Shown here piece by piece: positions 1-9,534 of a DNA stretch of 64,000 bases. The notes beneath the pieces are model-generated. The model was not told the origin of the DNA. It saw only the letters and a program-made list of their open reading frames with translations, and did not search any database. Position 1 is the first letter of the stretch. Each line of letters opens with the position of its first letter. The DNA lies in assembly GCA_050084985.1 (NCBI GenBank), contig JBITNC010000002.1, positions 1,302,001 to 1,366,000 of the forward strand. Reading direction: 5' to 3'. The translations under genes were made by a program, and so were the position numbers. Source of the stretch: Nageia nagi (lineage: Eukaryota; Pinophyta).

Positions 1-107
1 ACCCCATTGTTCTTTTTAATTATAATGTGATTCATTATCCAACCTCTTAATGATGTTCATTAACTCCTTCCAGCTATGGAAGTTTTATATGTGATAAATT
101 TCCTCTT

Positions 108-600
108 CTTACTAGTCACATATCTCTTCGACCTCCAATGGAGTGGTAAGAGCAGACTTAGTAAAAAGCCATTAAGTGTAGATAAATTAATTAAGTGAGG
201 TTCAATTACTCCTCCAAGAGTCACATATCCCTTCGACCTCCAATGGAGTGGTAAGGGAAGACATCTTTAAGAGTGTTAATGTGAAGTATATTTCCAAATA
301 AAATGTGAATAAATTTTACCTCTTTTTCTTAACTTATTTCTGATCACTTAGGATCGCTTGAAGCACAAAAGTGAGAGCATACTTTATTAAGTGAAAGTAC
401 TTAGTGTATTCGAATCCCTCCAATTCTTTAACCTTTTAATATGATTTACACTACCCAAAACTCGATTTATTTTTTTTAAGTTCATTCTTTTTAATGTGAT
501 TCATTTACTCCTTCCAATTGTGGAAGTATTAGGTGTAATAAATTACCTCCTCTTACTAGTCACATATCCCTTCGACCTCCAATGGAGTGGTAAGGGAAAA
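108..600. repeat. Dispersed direct repeats of about 45 bp inside the left LTR
   Basis: The motif TTCGACCTCCAATGGAGTGG occurs three times, near 127-146, 232-251 and 570-589. Each time it is preceded by TAGTCACATATC or AGTCACATATC and followed by TAAG. A second pair of related blocks (GATCGCTTGAAGC and GATTGCACGAAGC, each followed by an AGAGCATA stretch) lies near 352-382 and 714-741. This is internal repeat structure of the LTR, with no coding sense. Confidence 0.7.
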
Positions 601-1029
601 CTTGGTAAGAGGTCATTATGTGTGGGTAAATTAACCAAATTAATGATAGTGGGAATGTGAAAGAAAAGAAGAATTAATTACTCCTTCTTATCAGGTCTAT
701 TCTAGTCACCTTAGATTGCACGAAGCGCAAAGAGAGAGCATAAGTAGATAAGATAAAAAGTATTAATGTGTACGTACCTTTCACCAAAAATATGAAAAAA
801 AAATACATAACATTTCACATAAAGTAAATTAATAAAAAATATGCATTTAATCTTTTCTACCCATTCTTATATGCATTCTAGGCAAAGAAATCACAATCAA
901 AAGTATCCTTCCATTTTAACAATATATTATATATTTTATTTAATTTTTTTTTTTTTTAGAAATAACCAAAGGAGACAAAACGACCTAGAATATGAATCAC
1001 CGGTGTTTAAACAGAGATCTTTGGCATTT

Positions 1030-1150
1030 ATTCTAAGTCACCAGCATCCAATTCCAATCGTTGGCGTTTAGTCTAGATTACTTTGTAAATCGCTGACGTT
1101 CCTTTTGAGTCACCGGCGTCCGATTCCAATCGTTGGCATTTCTGCAATAG
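1030..1150. repeat. Tandem duplication of about 73 bp
   Basis: Two adjacent units share 'CCAATTCCAATCGTTGGCG' and 'CCGATTCCAATCGTTGGCA', each preceded by GTCACC. They lie near 1037-1065 and 1111-1139 within the left LTR. Confidence 0.65.
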
Positions 1151-2136
1151 ATTTCCTAAAAAGCATAGAATGCAAAATTTAAAGTCAGTATATGGAGAAA
1201 TTCAAATAAATAGATAACAGAAAGGTAAAATCATTATAAACAAAAAAACCTCCCTATCAATAACGAAAGGGCCCTCCTTCTAGCGCTAGAATGTTGCAGT
1301 GAAAATAGAGCTGGAATGTAGAATAACATAAATTACAATTATTCTTAAATCTTCACTGAACCTCAAATTATGTAATATAGATAGAAATGTTGTAATTGTA
1401 AATTGATATTGATTTTCAGCTCAAACTATAATTTGCCCTTGAAGGGACTTTTACAAATGCCATTTGCCAAAATGAAGATATTAGATCTTCATTGTTTTTG
1501 ATTTGCTTGCTTCTCTCCTTGATATGGACAACCTGTAAATCTTACACACATGCAAAAGACAATAACATCAAAGTATCTATGTATGACATGTATTGAATTG
1601 AAACTAGCATAAAACAATAAAAGGTATGAGCTCACAAGATTTTGGCAGCATTACCCTACTTCAAAAATGGGTCAAGATTCTCCTTTTTTGCTTTGCATTG
1701 GCTTGTATTTATAGATTTTGGGTGAGATGTTCCAAGGCTGGTAAGGGGAAGTGAAAAGCCACCGTAGGTCGTAACTGACCCCCTCTATCCACATCATCTT
1801 GGAAAAATGAAACGTTTCAACTTTTTCTCGCTATTTTGGTTTCTTGTTCGGCTATTACAGAGTCATCGACGATTACTAGGCGAACGTCGGCGATCGCATT
1901 CAAACATCAAGACTGTTTTGGGTCGCTGGTGACTAGTTTGCAATTTTGTAACAATATTAAAATGACCACCAAATAGCCAATTTTACCTAAAAAGAGTCAT
2001 GTGACCACCCATTTTGCATGTACTCGATGGGAGCTATCCAATAATATGGTTTTTTAAACCTATTTTATATTGTCACGAAGAGTTATGATTATTTCAATGT
2101 TTACTAGTTAAAAAGAGACATTTTTAGGTGTCTACA

Positions 2137-2959
2137 ATACATATTGTGTTTTTGTAACATGTCTTTGGCATACTTTATTTGATATATGAAAATTAAATTC
2201 TTTTGTTAATGCACTTCATCTCAAATTCTTCATCATTGAGTTCTTAAAATCATCATTCATTTTAGATCTACTACCCAAGATAATATCATCAACATACAAG
2301 CATACAAGTAGGAGATCATTACCTTACTTTATGGTGTAGAGAGTGGGATCACTCTTGCTCCTTTTGAAGCCATACTAATGAAAGTACCCATCAATCCTTG
2401 AGTACCAAGCTCATGGAGCTTGCTTGAGGCCATACAAAGCCTTATTAAATCTGTATACAATATGTTCCATACCTTGAATCACAAATCCTTGAGGTTGTTC
2501 AACAAAAACCTCTTCATTCAAAAAATCATTAAGAAATGCACTTTTCACATCCATGTGCATTACCTTCCAACCTTTATGGGTATTTAGTGAAAGAACCATG
2601 TGGATGGTTTCTTGCCTTGCTATAGGTGAAAATGTCTCCTCATAATCAATGTCATACCCTTGTAGAAAGCCTTTAGCCATAAGCCTTTCTTTGTGCCTTT
2701 CTATGGTGCCATTGCTATTGTATTTGGTCTTGAAGACCCATTTACAACCAACAATTTTCTTACCTTTTGGAAGCTCCACAAGCTCCCAAGTATCATTCTT
2801 TTTTATGGAAGAGGTTTCATCTTCCATTGCTTCCATCCAAACATCATTAGTACATGCTTGTTCATAACTAGAAGGTTCAACTTCTACACTACTCATCAAA
2901 GCATAATTGATCACATCACCTTTGGAGGCTAGATCATCTTCATCACCATACATTCTCAA
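2137..2959 (-). pseudogene. Copia A reverse transcriptase, truncated
   Basis: The frame 2959-2411 carries the Copia RT signature: YEQACTNDVWMEAMEDE, WELVELPKGKKIVGCKWVFK, YEETFSPIARQETIHMVL, MDVKSAFLNDFLNEEVFVEQP and YRFNKALYGLKQAP. Beyond a stop at 2411 the same protein can be followed to about 2225. It includes the catalytic box as VCLYVDDIILG, and then decays until it is cut at 2137. RNase H is missing. It is non-functional because of internal stops and truncation. Confidence 0.92.
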
Positions 2960-3365
2960 ATCTTTTTACAATATCTTGAAGTTCACTATCTTGACTTCTT
3001 GTAAATCTTCTTGAGAAATCCTCATCTAACATTTTATGTGATGGGTGGCTTGCAAGAGTTCTTTTACCTTTCTTCACCAAACTTGGAGAGTCTTCATCCA
3101 TTAGAGTTGGTGTAGAAGATGGTGTGCTTGTAGAAGAACTTGAAGTGCTATCATGTGAAGCCTTCGGAGGTCTTGGAGGACTTGGAGGAGGGTTGATTTT
3201 GGACTGATTGGGTTGTATATTAGTGGTATTTACATCATACAAAGGATCACTTACATAGATTTTTTGATGACTCCATGCTCCCCCTTCATCAGAAATTACA
3301 TCTCTAAATACAATAATCTTTATAGTTTTTGGATTATACAAATCTATAAGCCTTTGAATACTCAC
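2943..3365 (-). pseudogene. Copia A linker between integrase and reverse transcriptase
   Basis: A 140-residue open segment continues the Copia polyprotein. It starts with SIQRLIDLYNPKTIKI and contains VFRDVISDE, equivalent to the conserved 'RDVxFDE' of Copia elements. A Pro/Ser/Thr-rich spacer and a basic stretch (FSRRFTRSQDSE) follow before the reverse transcriptase. It overlaps the integrase frame at 3334-3365 and the RT frame at 2943-2959 in other phases, which shows small indels at both joints. Confidence 0.75.
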
Positions 3366-4343
3366 TATAGCCTATAAAGATATATGACTCACTTTTTGCA
3401 TCAAGCTTTTTTCTAAGCTCATTTGGGACATGTACATAAGCTAACCATCCAAAAACTCTAAAATGCTTTACATTTGGTTTTTTCAAATACCATGCTTCAT
3501 AAGGAGTGACACCAAACAAGCTTCACATTGGACTCCTATTGAGAATATACACCATTTTCCTTGCTGCATCAACCCAATATTGATTACTCAATTCTTTAGT
3601 TTTTAGCATGCTTCTTGCCATTTCAACAATGGTGCAATTTTGTTTTTCAGAAATACCATTTTTTTGTGGAGTATAAGGTGATGTAAATTGCCTTTTTATT
3701 CCACAATCCTTGCAAAACTTCAAGAATTCATTAGGGTTATGCTCCCCTCCATTATCATTTCTTAAACATTTTATTTTACAATCACTTTGATTATCTATAT
3801 GATTCTTAAAATCTTGAAAGTACATAAAAACTTCATCTTTTGATTTTAAGAAGAAAATCCAACACATTCTAGAGAAATCATCTATAAAAGTGAGAAAGTA
3901 AGAATTTCTACCCATACTAAGTGTTTGCATAGGGCCACAAAGATCACTATGCACCAATTGTAGAGCTTTTGAGGCCCTCCATGCTTCCCCTCTTGGAAAC
4001 TTGCTTCTTGAGTGTTTTCCCAAAGCACATCCTTTACACACTTCATTCTTGTTATCTTCAATTTAGGGCAGCCACATACCTTTGCTTGAGATGTAAGTAA
4101 TCTCAGATTTGTAAAATTTATATGACCATATCTTAGATTCCAAAGTCAAATCTTGTTATCAATGGCTATATTTGCAAGTTTTGCACCATTATTTTCACCA
4201 AACTTCAGAGGAAACAATCGATTTTTAGTCATTGGTACATTATTGATAAGCCTATTACCATGACTTTTATCATATATTTTACATTGTGCATTCTCAAACA
4301 CAAACTTGTAATTCCTCTCCATTATTTGGCCTACACTTAACAA
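3334..4343 (-). pseudogene. Copia A integrase with GAG-pre-integrase segment
   Basis: The frame at 4343-4146 begins LLSVGQ-like (MLSVGQIMERNYKFVF), typical of the pre-integrase region. The next frame (4041-3523) carries the integrase core. HSDLCGP supplies the first catalytic Asp, FIDDFSR follows, NDNGGEH holds the second Asp, and QKNGISEKQN contains the Glu of the DDE triad. The frame at 3519-3334 (TPYEAWYLKKPNVKHFRVFG) is the conserved region after the core. The fragments are separated by a stop or frame change near 4041-4146 and at 3520, so the polyprotein is broken. An intact enzyme would insert retrotransposon cDNA into host DNA. Confidence 0.9.
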
Positions 4344-4417
4344 ATTATGCTTAAGATTTGGATTATAGTATATTTCATTTACCTTCTTGATACCTTCATT
4401 GGTGCTTACCTCTATGG

Positions 4418-4863
4418 TGTTGGAATGTATAATGCATTATTGTAAAGTTGTATTAAATCTTCTATGTAACTTCACTAATATTTAAGGGTATCATTTGATA
4501 TCTTAAGTATTTTAGTGAAAATAATAATGTCAAAGGATGTGCATGTCATGGTTAGGTGATCCAAAGAGGGATTTTGGCTTATAAATAGAAGGCTCCCTCT
4601 TTGTAATAATACACCAATTGTGGAGTAAAGTTATGCTATAGGATAGAAGTGTAGGAGTTGAAATTAAGATTATTGTAAGAGAGTTGTATTTATGATTGAA
4701 GTAAAGATCTAGTTAATGAATGTACTTCTAGTTGGAGGAACCACTTTACATCTTGAGTTACTTTGTGAGATTGTCTTGTTTGTGAAATTATTGGATGTGA
4801 ATTTGAGAGCTTTCTTGTGATCTTAGTTAAATAGGAATTATCTTGTTAGTGTTATTTCTTTCA
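4418..4863 (+). mobile_element. LARD-1 5' LTR, plus orientation
   Basis: This 446-bp LTR begins TGTTGGAATGTATAATGC and ends TTATTTCTTTCA. It matches, by eye over its whole length, the LTRs at 19294-19770 and 31912-32388, and the inverse copy at 12672-13168. A promoter-like GGCTTATAAATAGAAGG lies near 4577-4593, as in the sister LTRs. It interrupts Copia A at 4417/4418. No 3' partner LTR in plus orientation is found nearby. Confidence 0.88.
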
Positions 4864-4866
4864 AAT

Positions 4867-4878
4867 TGGTATCAGAGA
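4867..4878 (+). other. Primer binding site of LARD-1
   Basis: TGGTATCAGAGA lies 3 bp after the LTR end and matches the plant initiator-tRNA-Met complement TGGTATCAGAGC except at the last base. Its position right after a 5' LTR fixes the orientation of the element as plus. Confidence 0.85.
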
Positions 4879-4968
4879 AACTTGGAGGCTCTTCTTCACA
4901 TCCTTGGTGTGAAAGCTCTTCTTCTACAACTTGGTGATCTTCATACCTCATCTCTTCAATCTTTTAGG
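4879..4968 (+). mobile_element. LARD-1 leader sequence up to the MED16-fragment junction
   Basis: The segment CTTGGAGGCTCTTCTTCAC onward aligns with the post-PBS leaders at 19785-19880 (plus) and 12657-12560 (minus). Similarity ends at about 4968 (CTTTTAGG), where the sister copies read on as AGGTAAAA. The matching continuation is found again from about 9535. Confidence 0.65.
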
Positions 4969-5325
4969 CCTTAAGTCCTTACTTGTGATATAAATGGTTC
5001 TGCCTTAGGTAGTTTATACCTTAGACAAAAACTAATAATTTGGGAACATTTTAGAAAATAAATAAGCAATCTTCATATCACGTGAATATCAAATAATGCA
5101 TTTTGTGGTCTCATCCTTGTAAAACGTGCAGAAAAAAGATAAGTAAAGACCAGAAGCTTTTTATCAGTGATTCCTCCTTTTATTACAGTACTTTTAACTG
5201 CTTTTATAAGTATTTGCATCTATATATCAATATTTACCTGGATTTCAACAGCTATATCCTGATATCCAGAAACCAAAATCCTAGAAGTAAAATTTAACAT
5301 CCAAAAACTTTACATGGGCTATGGT

Positions 5326-5580
5326 AGTTTGAACTTGAAGTATAAAAAACAATAGATTCAAGTTCAAAACCTAACATAATTATGACTAAGTTGTGACAAG
5401 ATGAACATTCGGATTCAGAATGAGAAAGAATCCTAAAATAAGTGAAATTTAAATGTCAGTTTGAAGAATAAAAAACAATAGATTCAGGTTCAAATTTTAG
5501 TACAATACATAAAAGTTCACAGACAAAGTTGTGACAAGACATACATTTGGATATAGAACGAGTAACTCAGGTCCAAGTTT
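5326..5580. repeat. Tandem duplication of about 130 bp in the MED16-fragment flank
   Basis: Two adjacent diverged units share ATAAAAAACAATAGATTCA, GTTCAAA and GTTGTGACAAGA, followed by a related ATTCGGAT / TTTGGAT stretch. The units lie near 5326-5445 and 5458-5580. They are downstream of the last visible MED16 exon on its own strand. Confidence 0.6.
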
Positions 5581-5667
5581 ATGTTCTACAGTAAGAGTAA
5601 ATGCAGAATCAAAAATAAGCAATAACTACCTCAGCTAAAACACAAACATGTTGAGTCGTAAGCTCAC

Positions 5668-6194
5668 CTCTTCTGCTGTGTATCCTTGACCAGCATTTCC
5701 ATTTCCTATACGTGCAGGTCGAGTATTAGATATTTCATCTAATCCTTTGAACCCAGAAATCAGTTGTCCAGTTCTCACACCTTGGCCATCTTCAGATTTA
5801 ACAACTGCTGTGGAAGAGGACCTAGAAGCACCTTGATTTATTTCTTCAACACTTTTTGTCCCAAAGCTTGACTGTGGCTTTCCTGGCTGCACATCAGAAT
5901 TCCTCTGTACACCACTCATGTATCGAGGCAGCTGCCTTCTACGAAAGATCAAACAGAATAACAACAATTGACATAACCTATGTAGGAAATGACAATCTCC
6001 AATGAGTCTCACAGCAGGGGTTCCAGGAAATGTCGCTGTGTCAACACTAAGTGGCAACAAAGGGGCCGGTCCATTAACAGAACTAGTAGATGTAGTTGGA
6101 CTTCCCTCTGCACTACTGCTAATCTTGGCAATAGCACCTTGGACCCAGGCTTTCATTTGTGTATTCCCAGGGTTACTTGTTCCACCAGGAGCTC
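5668..6194 (-). pseudogene. MED16: MED16 fragment, exon c
   Basis: The acceptor TATTTAG is followed by GAGCTCCTGG at 6194, and the donor GAG|GTGAGC lies at 5668/5667. The 527-nt exon is fully open. It encodes MKAWVQGAIAKISSS, FPGTPAVRLIGDCHFLHRL, FRRRQLPRYMSG and ends GQGYTAEE. All are recognisable MED16 blocks in the right order. The intron to exon b is short (326 bp) and the intron between a and b is 2237 bp. The downstream exon that should begin V-x-V-L-F is not found. Confidence 0.85.
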
Positions 6195-6520
6195 CTAAAT
6201 ATAAATATAAATAACATAGATGTCAGTGTGAAACATTTCTTCCTTCCAATTCAAAGAGTCAAAACAAAAAAACCTAACCACAGCTTGATAATTGCATACA
6301 AATTCTTCACACTCATAAGGAAAAATATGATATTTAACAAATTGAGGACGACCTACATTCCAGTGTTAAAAGACTTTCATAACATCCTAAGCAAAAATGA
6401 AATGCAAATAAATGTATTCTGGTGAATTAACATTCGTAACAAAAAACTAGTAGATTGATGCAAAAAGAAAAGAATGTCTGTTTAGTAACACGAAAAAATT
6501 GTCCAATCCCTAAAAATAAC

Positions 6521-6698
6521 CTTGACCAGGAGATGGAGAAGCCCCTCCAGTCGTTGGGCTCGCACCAATATTGCGATTACTGCCTGCTTTAGCAGATGCT
6601 CCAACAGCATGACTAGCTAAAGTGCGACAAAAGCTAGCATAGCGACGCAATCGAGTAAGAAAATGGGAAGCCAAATCAAGAACAGCATCAACATATGT
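6521..6698 (-). pseudogene. MED16: MED16 fragment, exon b
   Basis: The acceptor TTTTGCAG lies just upstream (6700-6699) and the donor CAAG|GTTATTTT is at 6521/6520. The exon encodes TYVDAVLDLASHFLTRLRR, YASFCRTLASHAVG and a Ser/Pro/Thr-rich tail ending GQ plus one base. That base completes a Gly codon with exon c. It is open throughout and strongly MED16-like. Confidence 0.85.
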
Positions 6699-8935
6699 CT
6701 GCAAAATAGCAGTTGTTCATGGTTAGTTGTTTTATAAGTTTAACAAAAGCATAAGATACTCTAAGGAGATACTCCCTCGTATAATTATTTGCACATCATT
6801 TTCTCAGAACAGCACAAGTTTATAGCATTCAACTTCACATTATATCAATTGACTATGTTATTCTTGATTACTACAGGAGATTTATACAGCCACATATCTG
6901 GTAGTGCAACTTATATAAGTGATAACAAATATGGAATTTGACTAAAACTCACTACTTCGTAAGTATTTTCTGTTTGGTGCATGCTGTAGTTTTGTTAATG
7001 CTATGCCATGTGTAATTTACTTACATGCATATATGTTAGAAATTGATGGCGTCACATGTTATCTGCTAGCCTACTTATAGATATTTAGCTTTTCCATTTT
7101 GAATTAGTAGCCTTGGCAGGCTCCTACAGAGCATTGCATCCACAGCTTCCTTTTAATCCCATCTGTACATGGAATCGGACACATTCAGATCATAATAAGC
7201 CTAATTGTTTAATATCAAAAGTGAAGCACTGGCTATTTCTCATGCAAGAGAAATTTCCTGGTGTGAGCTTCCATATGTGGCATGTCAAAGCAAAAGCACA
7301 AATTTTTAAATTCTCGAATATCGGGAGTAATCATTAGGCACATAATATAGTAAATCTAGTGATGATGAAGCACCTGTAGGAGTGCTTAAGGCGATGATCT
7401 GTTTTTCTGAGGACCAACCATAGATCATCAGCATTGTGCATATTAAAAGGATAACCCATTCTGCTTTCCCACAAAATTAAGTATATTTGGGCTGCTAGTA
7501 GATTCAAGTCAGGTCAATTACTAAATTAGTAAAATCTCACTAAACTACAAATCATGCATGCAATATAAGGTGAGATCTTGAAAGTTTTATGAAAAGTAAA
7601 AAGTTAAAACTAATTGGTAGGGATCAATTACAGCTCTGAGAGTAGAAATCCTAGATAACAGTTCATTGTGCTTTAGTCAAGAGGAAATAACAAAATATTG
7701 TTGATGTTTCCTGAAGCGATGTGGAAGAACATCTGTGTTTTTCGATGGCAGCATATCCTTTCATAATGTTTAGCTATTGTTTAACTAAAACAGACAGTAC
7801 AAGTCCTCTAAATATATTTCATGATATATAGAATGATATTTATGCATCCTCTTAATAAACAATTCTCTCCATTATTTGTGATTAGCTCCTGTTCGGTGCA
7901 TGGTGTGGTTTTTTCATAGTTATGTAACAGATTTTCGAGTTTATTAACTACATTCTCATATTCACAAGAAATTAAGCAGCAGAAATGGAATGAATCAGAT
8001 ATCAAGTGGTTTTATTTCAATAGTTCCAATACATTCCCATTTCAAAAGAATTCAGGAAAGTGTGTCGAAAACAAATTTAACCTAGAATGTTAAAAAGTGT
8101 CTTTAAAAAGACCCACAAGATGTGATGTGCAAAAAACTTGTTGGCAAACTCAGCCTACAAGATCACTAGATAAAGTCATACATAGTCCTACAAATACCAT
8201 GGCTTTATGCACTATCAAACGTAGGAATGGTTCATAGTTACCAACATATATGATGTAGATGAGGTTTCAAGATCTATTTATTCAAGTGCATGAAAGTCCA
8301 TCTCAAAAAGCATCAAACATTCCACAAGAGGTTGTCAAAAGAATAAAGTTTTAAAGAAATACCCTTTTAAAACAGAGTATGCATTGAAGAAATACTCCAT
8401 AATATGAGGAAAAAACAATTTTTTTTATTAAAGCCAATCTCTTGCAAATCGGGAATTGAAAAAAGGAAGCCTGCCAAGATTTGAGAAAACATGCATAAAA
8501 CTAGCATGAAACAGGCAAACCAACAAAGCCGTAATATGACATAAAATTTATATAGCAAACAAATTTTGTCTGACTGGACATCACATTTACATTTTTTCCT
8601 TTACAGAATACAATGTAAATAATAGCCCAATAGCAAAGACTTGAACAGGGCATGGATATTGTCGATCCACTTAAGCAATTTTGGTTCTCTGATGCCTTGC
8701 AAGCATTTTTTCAGAAAGGGAAGGAAAGAACAACATTCATAACAAGAACAATGCACAACTTCATTTTGCATTTTGCTACCGTAGATACATACAACTATAC
8801 AAGAATATCTGCAAAAATGAACATGGTTATTAAATCCCCCTCCTGCAAGGTAGCATAAACTCAATATCTTACACAAAACTCACATATCATGCATATAAGA
8901 AACATAATGATTTGCCAAAAAGTATAGTAGTTGAC

Positions 8936-9152
8936 CTGTATACTAAGAACAAGAGCTGGATCAACAGTCATTGCATCATTCCCAAGAGACCTCCCAAGGA
9001 TCAGGTATTAGAGTTGCAGGATTCACAAGGGCAGATTCGATGCCTTTTCCCAACATGTCAAGCAGCAGCCTGGCTTGCATATCTAGTACAAGTGCCCTAA
9101 CATCTTGGGCAACTGTCCCTTCAAATAATCTGCACTTAATTCTATCCATAGC
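8936..9152 (-). pseudogene. MED16: MED16 fragment, exon a (frameshifted)
   Basis: The acceptor TTTTACAG ends at 9153 and the donor CAG|GTCAAC lies at 8936/8935. The exon reads AMDRIKCRLFEGTVAQDVR, then LLLDMLGKGIESALVNPA and up to PDPWE. In that phase it meets TGA at about 8976-8978. The continuation expected for the family, AMTVDPALVLSIQ, lies in another phase and runs cleanly to the donor. The exon is 217 nt long, not a multiple of three although both ends need whole codons. That agrees with an indel near 8985-8995. Confidence 0.8.
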
Positions 9153-9534
9153 CTGTAAAAGGAACCAGATTATAAATTGATAAGTTATGAGCAAAAAGAA
9201 ATTTAACAAGCACTGAGCTGATAATGAAATACATGTCCAAATCATATAAACGTAAAAAAAAAGGTAAATTGCAAAGAAACAGAGGAACAGGTGAAAAATG
9301 TCAGAAAGGAGACTCATTCATTCTGGGGTAGAAAGAAACAGAAGATAAAAGGTGTTCCAATTTTGGGCGAATGGTTTAAATTTCTAAGAAATTAATAAGG
9401 ATCATGATTTAAGGGCTACAATTCTGAAGGATGATAATATTTATTGGCCATCTCCTAATATGTGTTCTATTTTTACTTTTAAATAGGCCAAAATGGTAGT
9501 TTATTTTCCTTTGCATTATGTGAGGTGTGTGCTA

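Larger units (their letters stand above)
1..2136 (-). mobile_element. Partial LTR of a Gypsy-type retrotransposon, minus orientation, running off the left edge
   Basis: Read on the minus strand, the sequence starts at 2136 with TGTAGACACCTAAAAATGTC, the kind of TG-initiated start I associate with LTRs of plant Ty3/Gypsy (Tat/Athila-like) elements. To its right a Copia reverse transcriptase is broken off exactly at 2137, so 2136 is an insertion boundary. No coding frame is recognisable in 1-2136, and the segment carries internal direct repeats, which fits a long LTR. The other end, the TSD partner and the internal region lie outside the window. The family assignment is by pattern only. Confidence 0.5.
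2137..4417 (-). mobile_element. Copia A: truncated Ty1/Copia retrotransposon
   Basis: A minus-strand pol fragment runs from the GAG-pre-integrase region through integrase and linker to reverse transcriptase. It is broken at the right by the TGTTGGAATG start of a LARD LTR at 4418, and at the left by the Gypsy LTR at 2136. Neither its own LTRs nor its gag, RNase H or PPT are present. Integrase upstream of reverse transcriptase is the diagnostic Copia order. Confidence 0.9.
5668..9152 (-). pseudogene. MED16: MED16 (Mediator subunit 16 / SFR6) gene fragment, three exons
   Basis: MED16 is a tail-module subunit of the nuclear Mediator complex that links transcription factors to RNA polymerase II; in Arabidopsis it is SFR6, needed for cold and defence gene expression. 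Three consecutive exons (8936-9152, 6521-6698, 5668-6194) join in phase at GT-AG boundaries. They encode the family's conserved C-terminal half, with hallmarks LLLDMLGKGIES, YVDAVLDLASHF, RLRRYASFCRTLASHA and TPAVRLIGDCHFLHRLCQLL. Upstream exons for the N-terminal part and the last exon or exons are not seen in the window. The first exon carries a frameshift after NPATLIPDPWE. The fragment is therefore incomplete and probably non-functional, although a native gene with giant introns cannot be fully excluded. Confidence 0.8.
4969..9534 (-). other. Host-gene segment (MED16 exons and introns) lying between two LARD-1 parts
   Basis: About 4.6 kb without LARD similarity contains three minus-strand exons of MED16 with plausible GT-AG introns. 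Left of it the LARD-1 leader stops, and right of it LARD-1 internal sequence resumes with only a few bases of the family sequence missing. Intronic parts hold no other recognisable gene. I see no terminal inverted repeats or clear target duplication at the ends. It may be a captured gene fragment or a secondary insertion carrying one. A native MED16 locus split by independent insertions is the main alternative. Confidence 0.5.
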
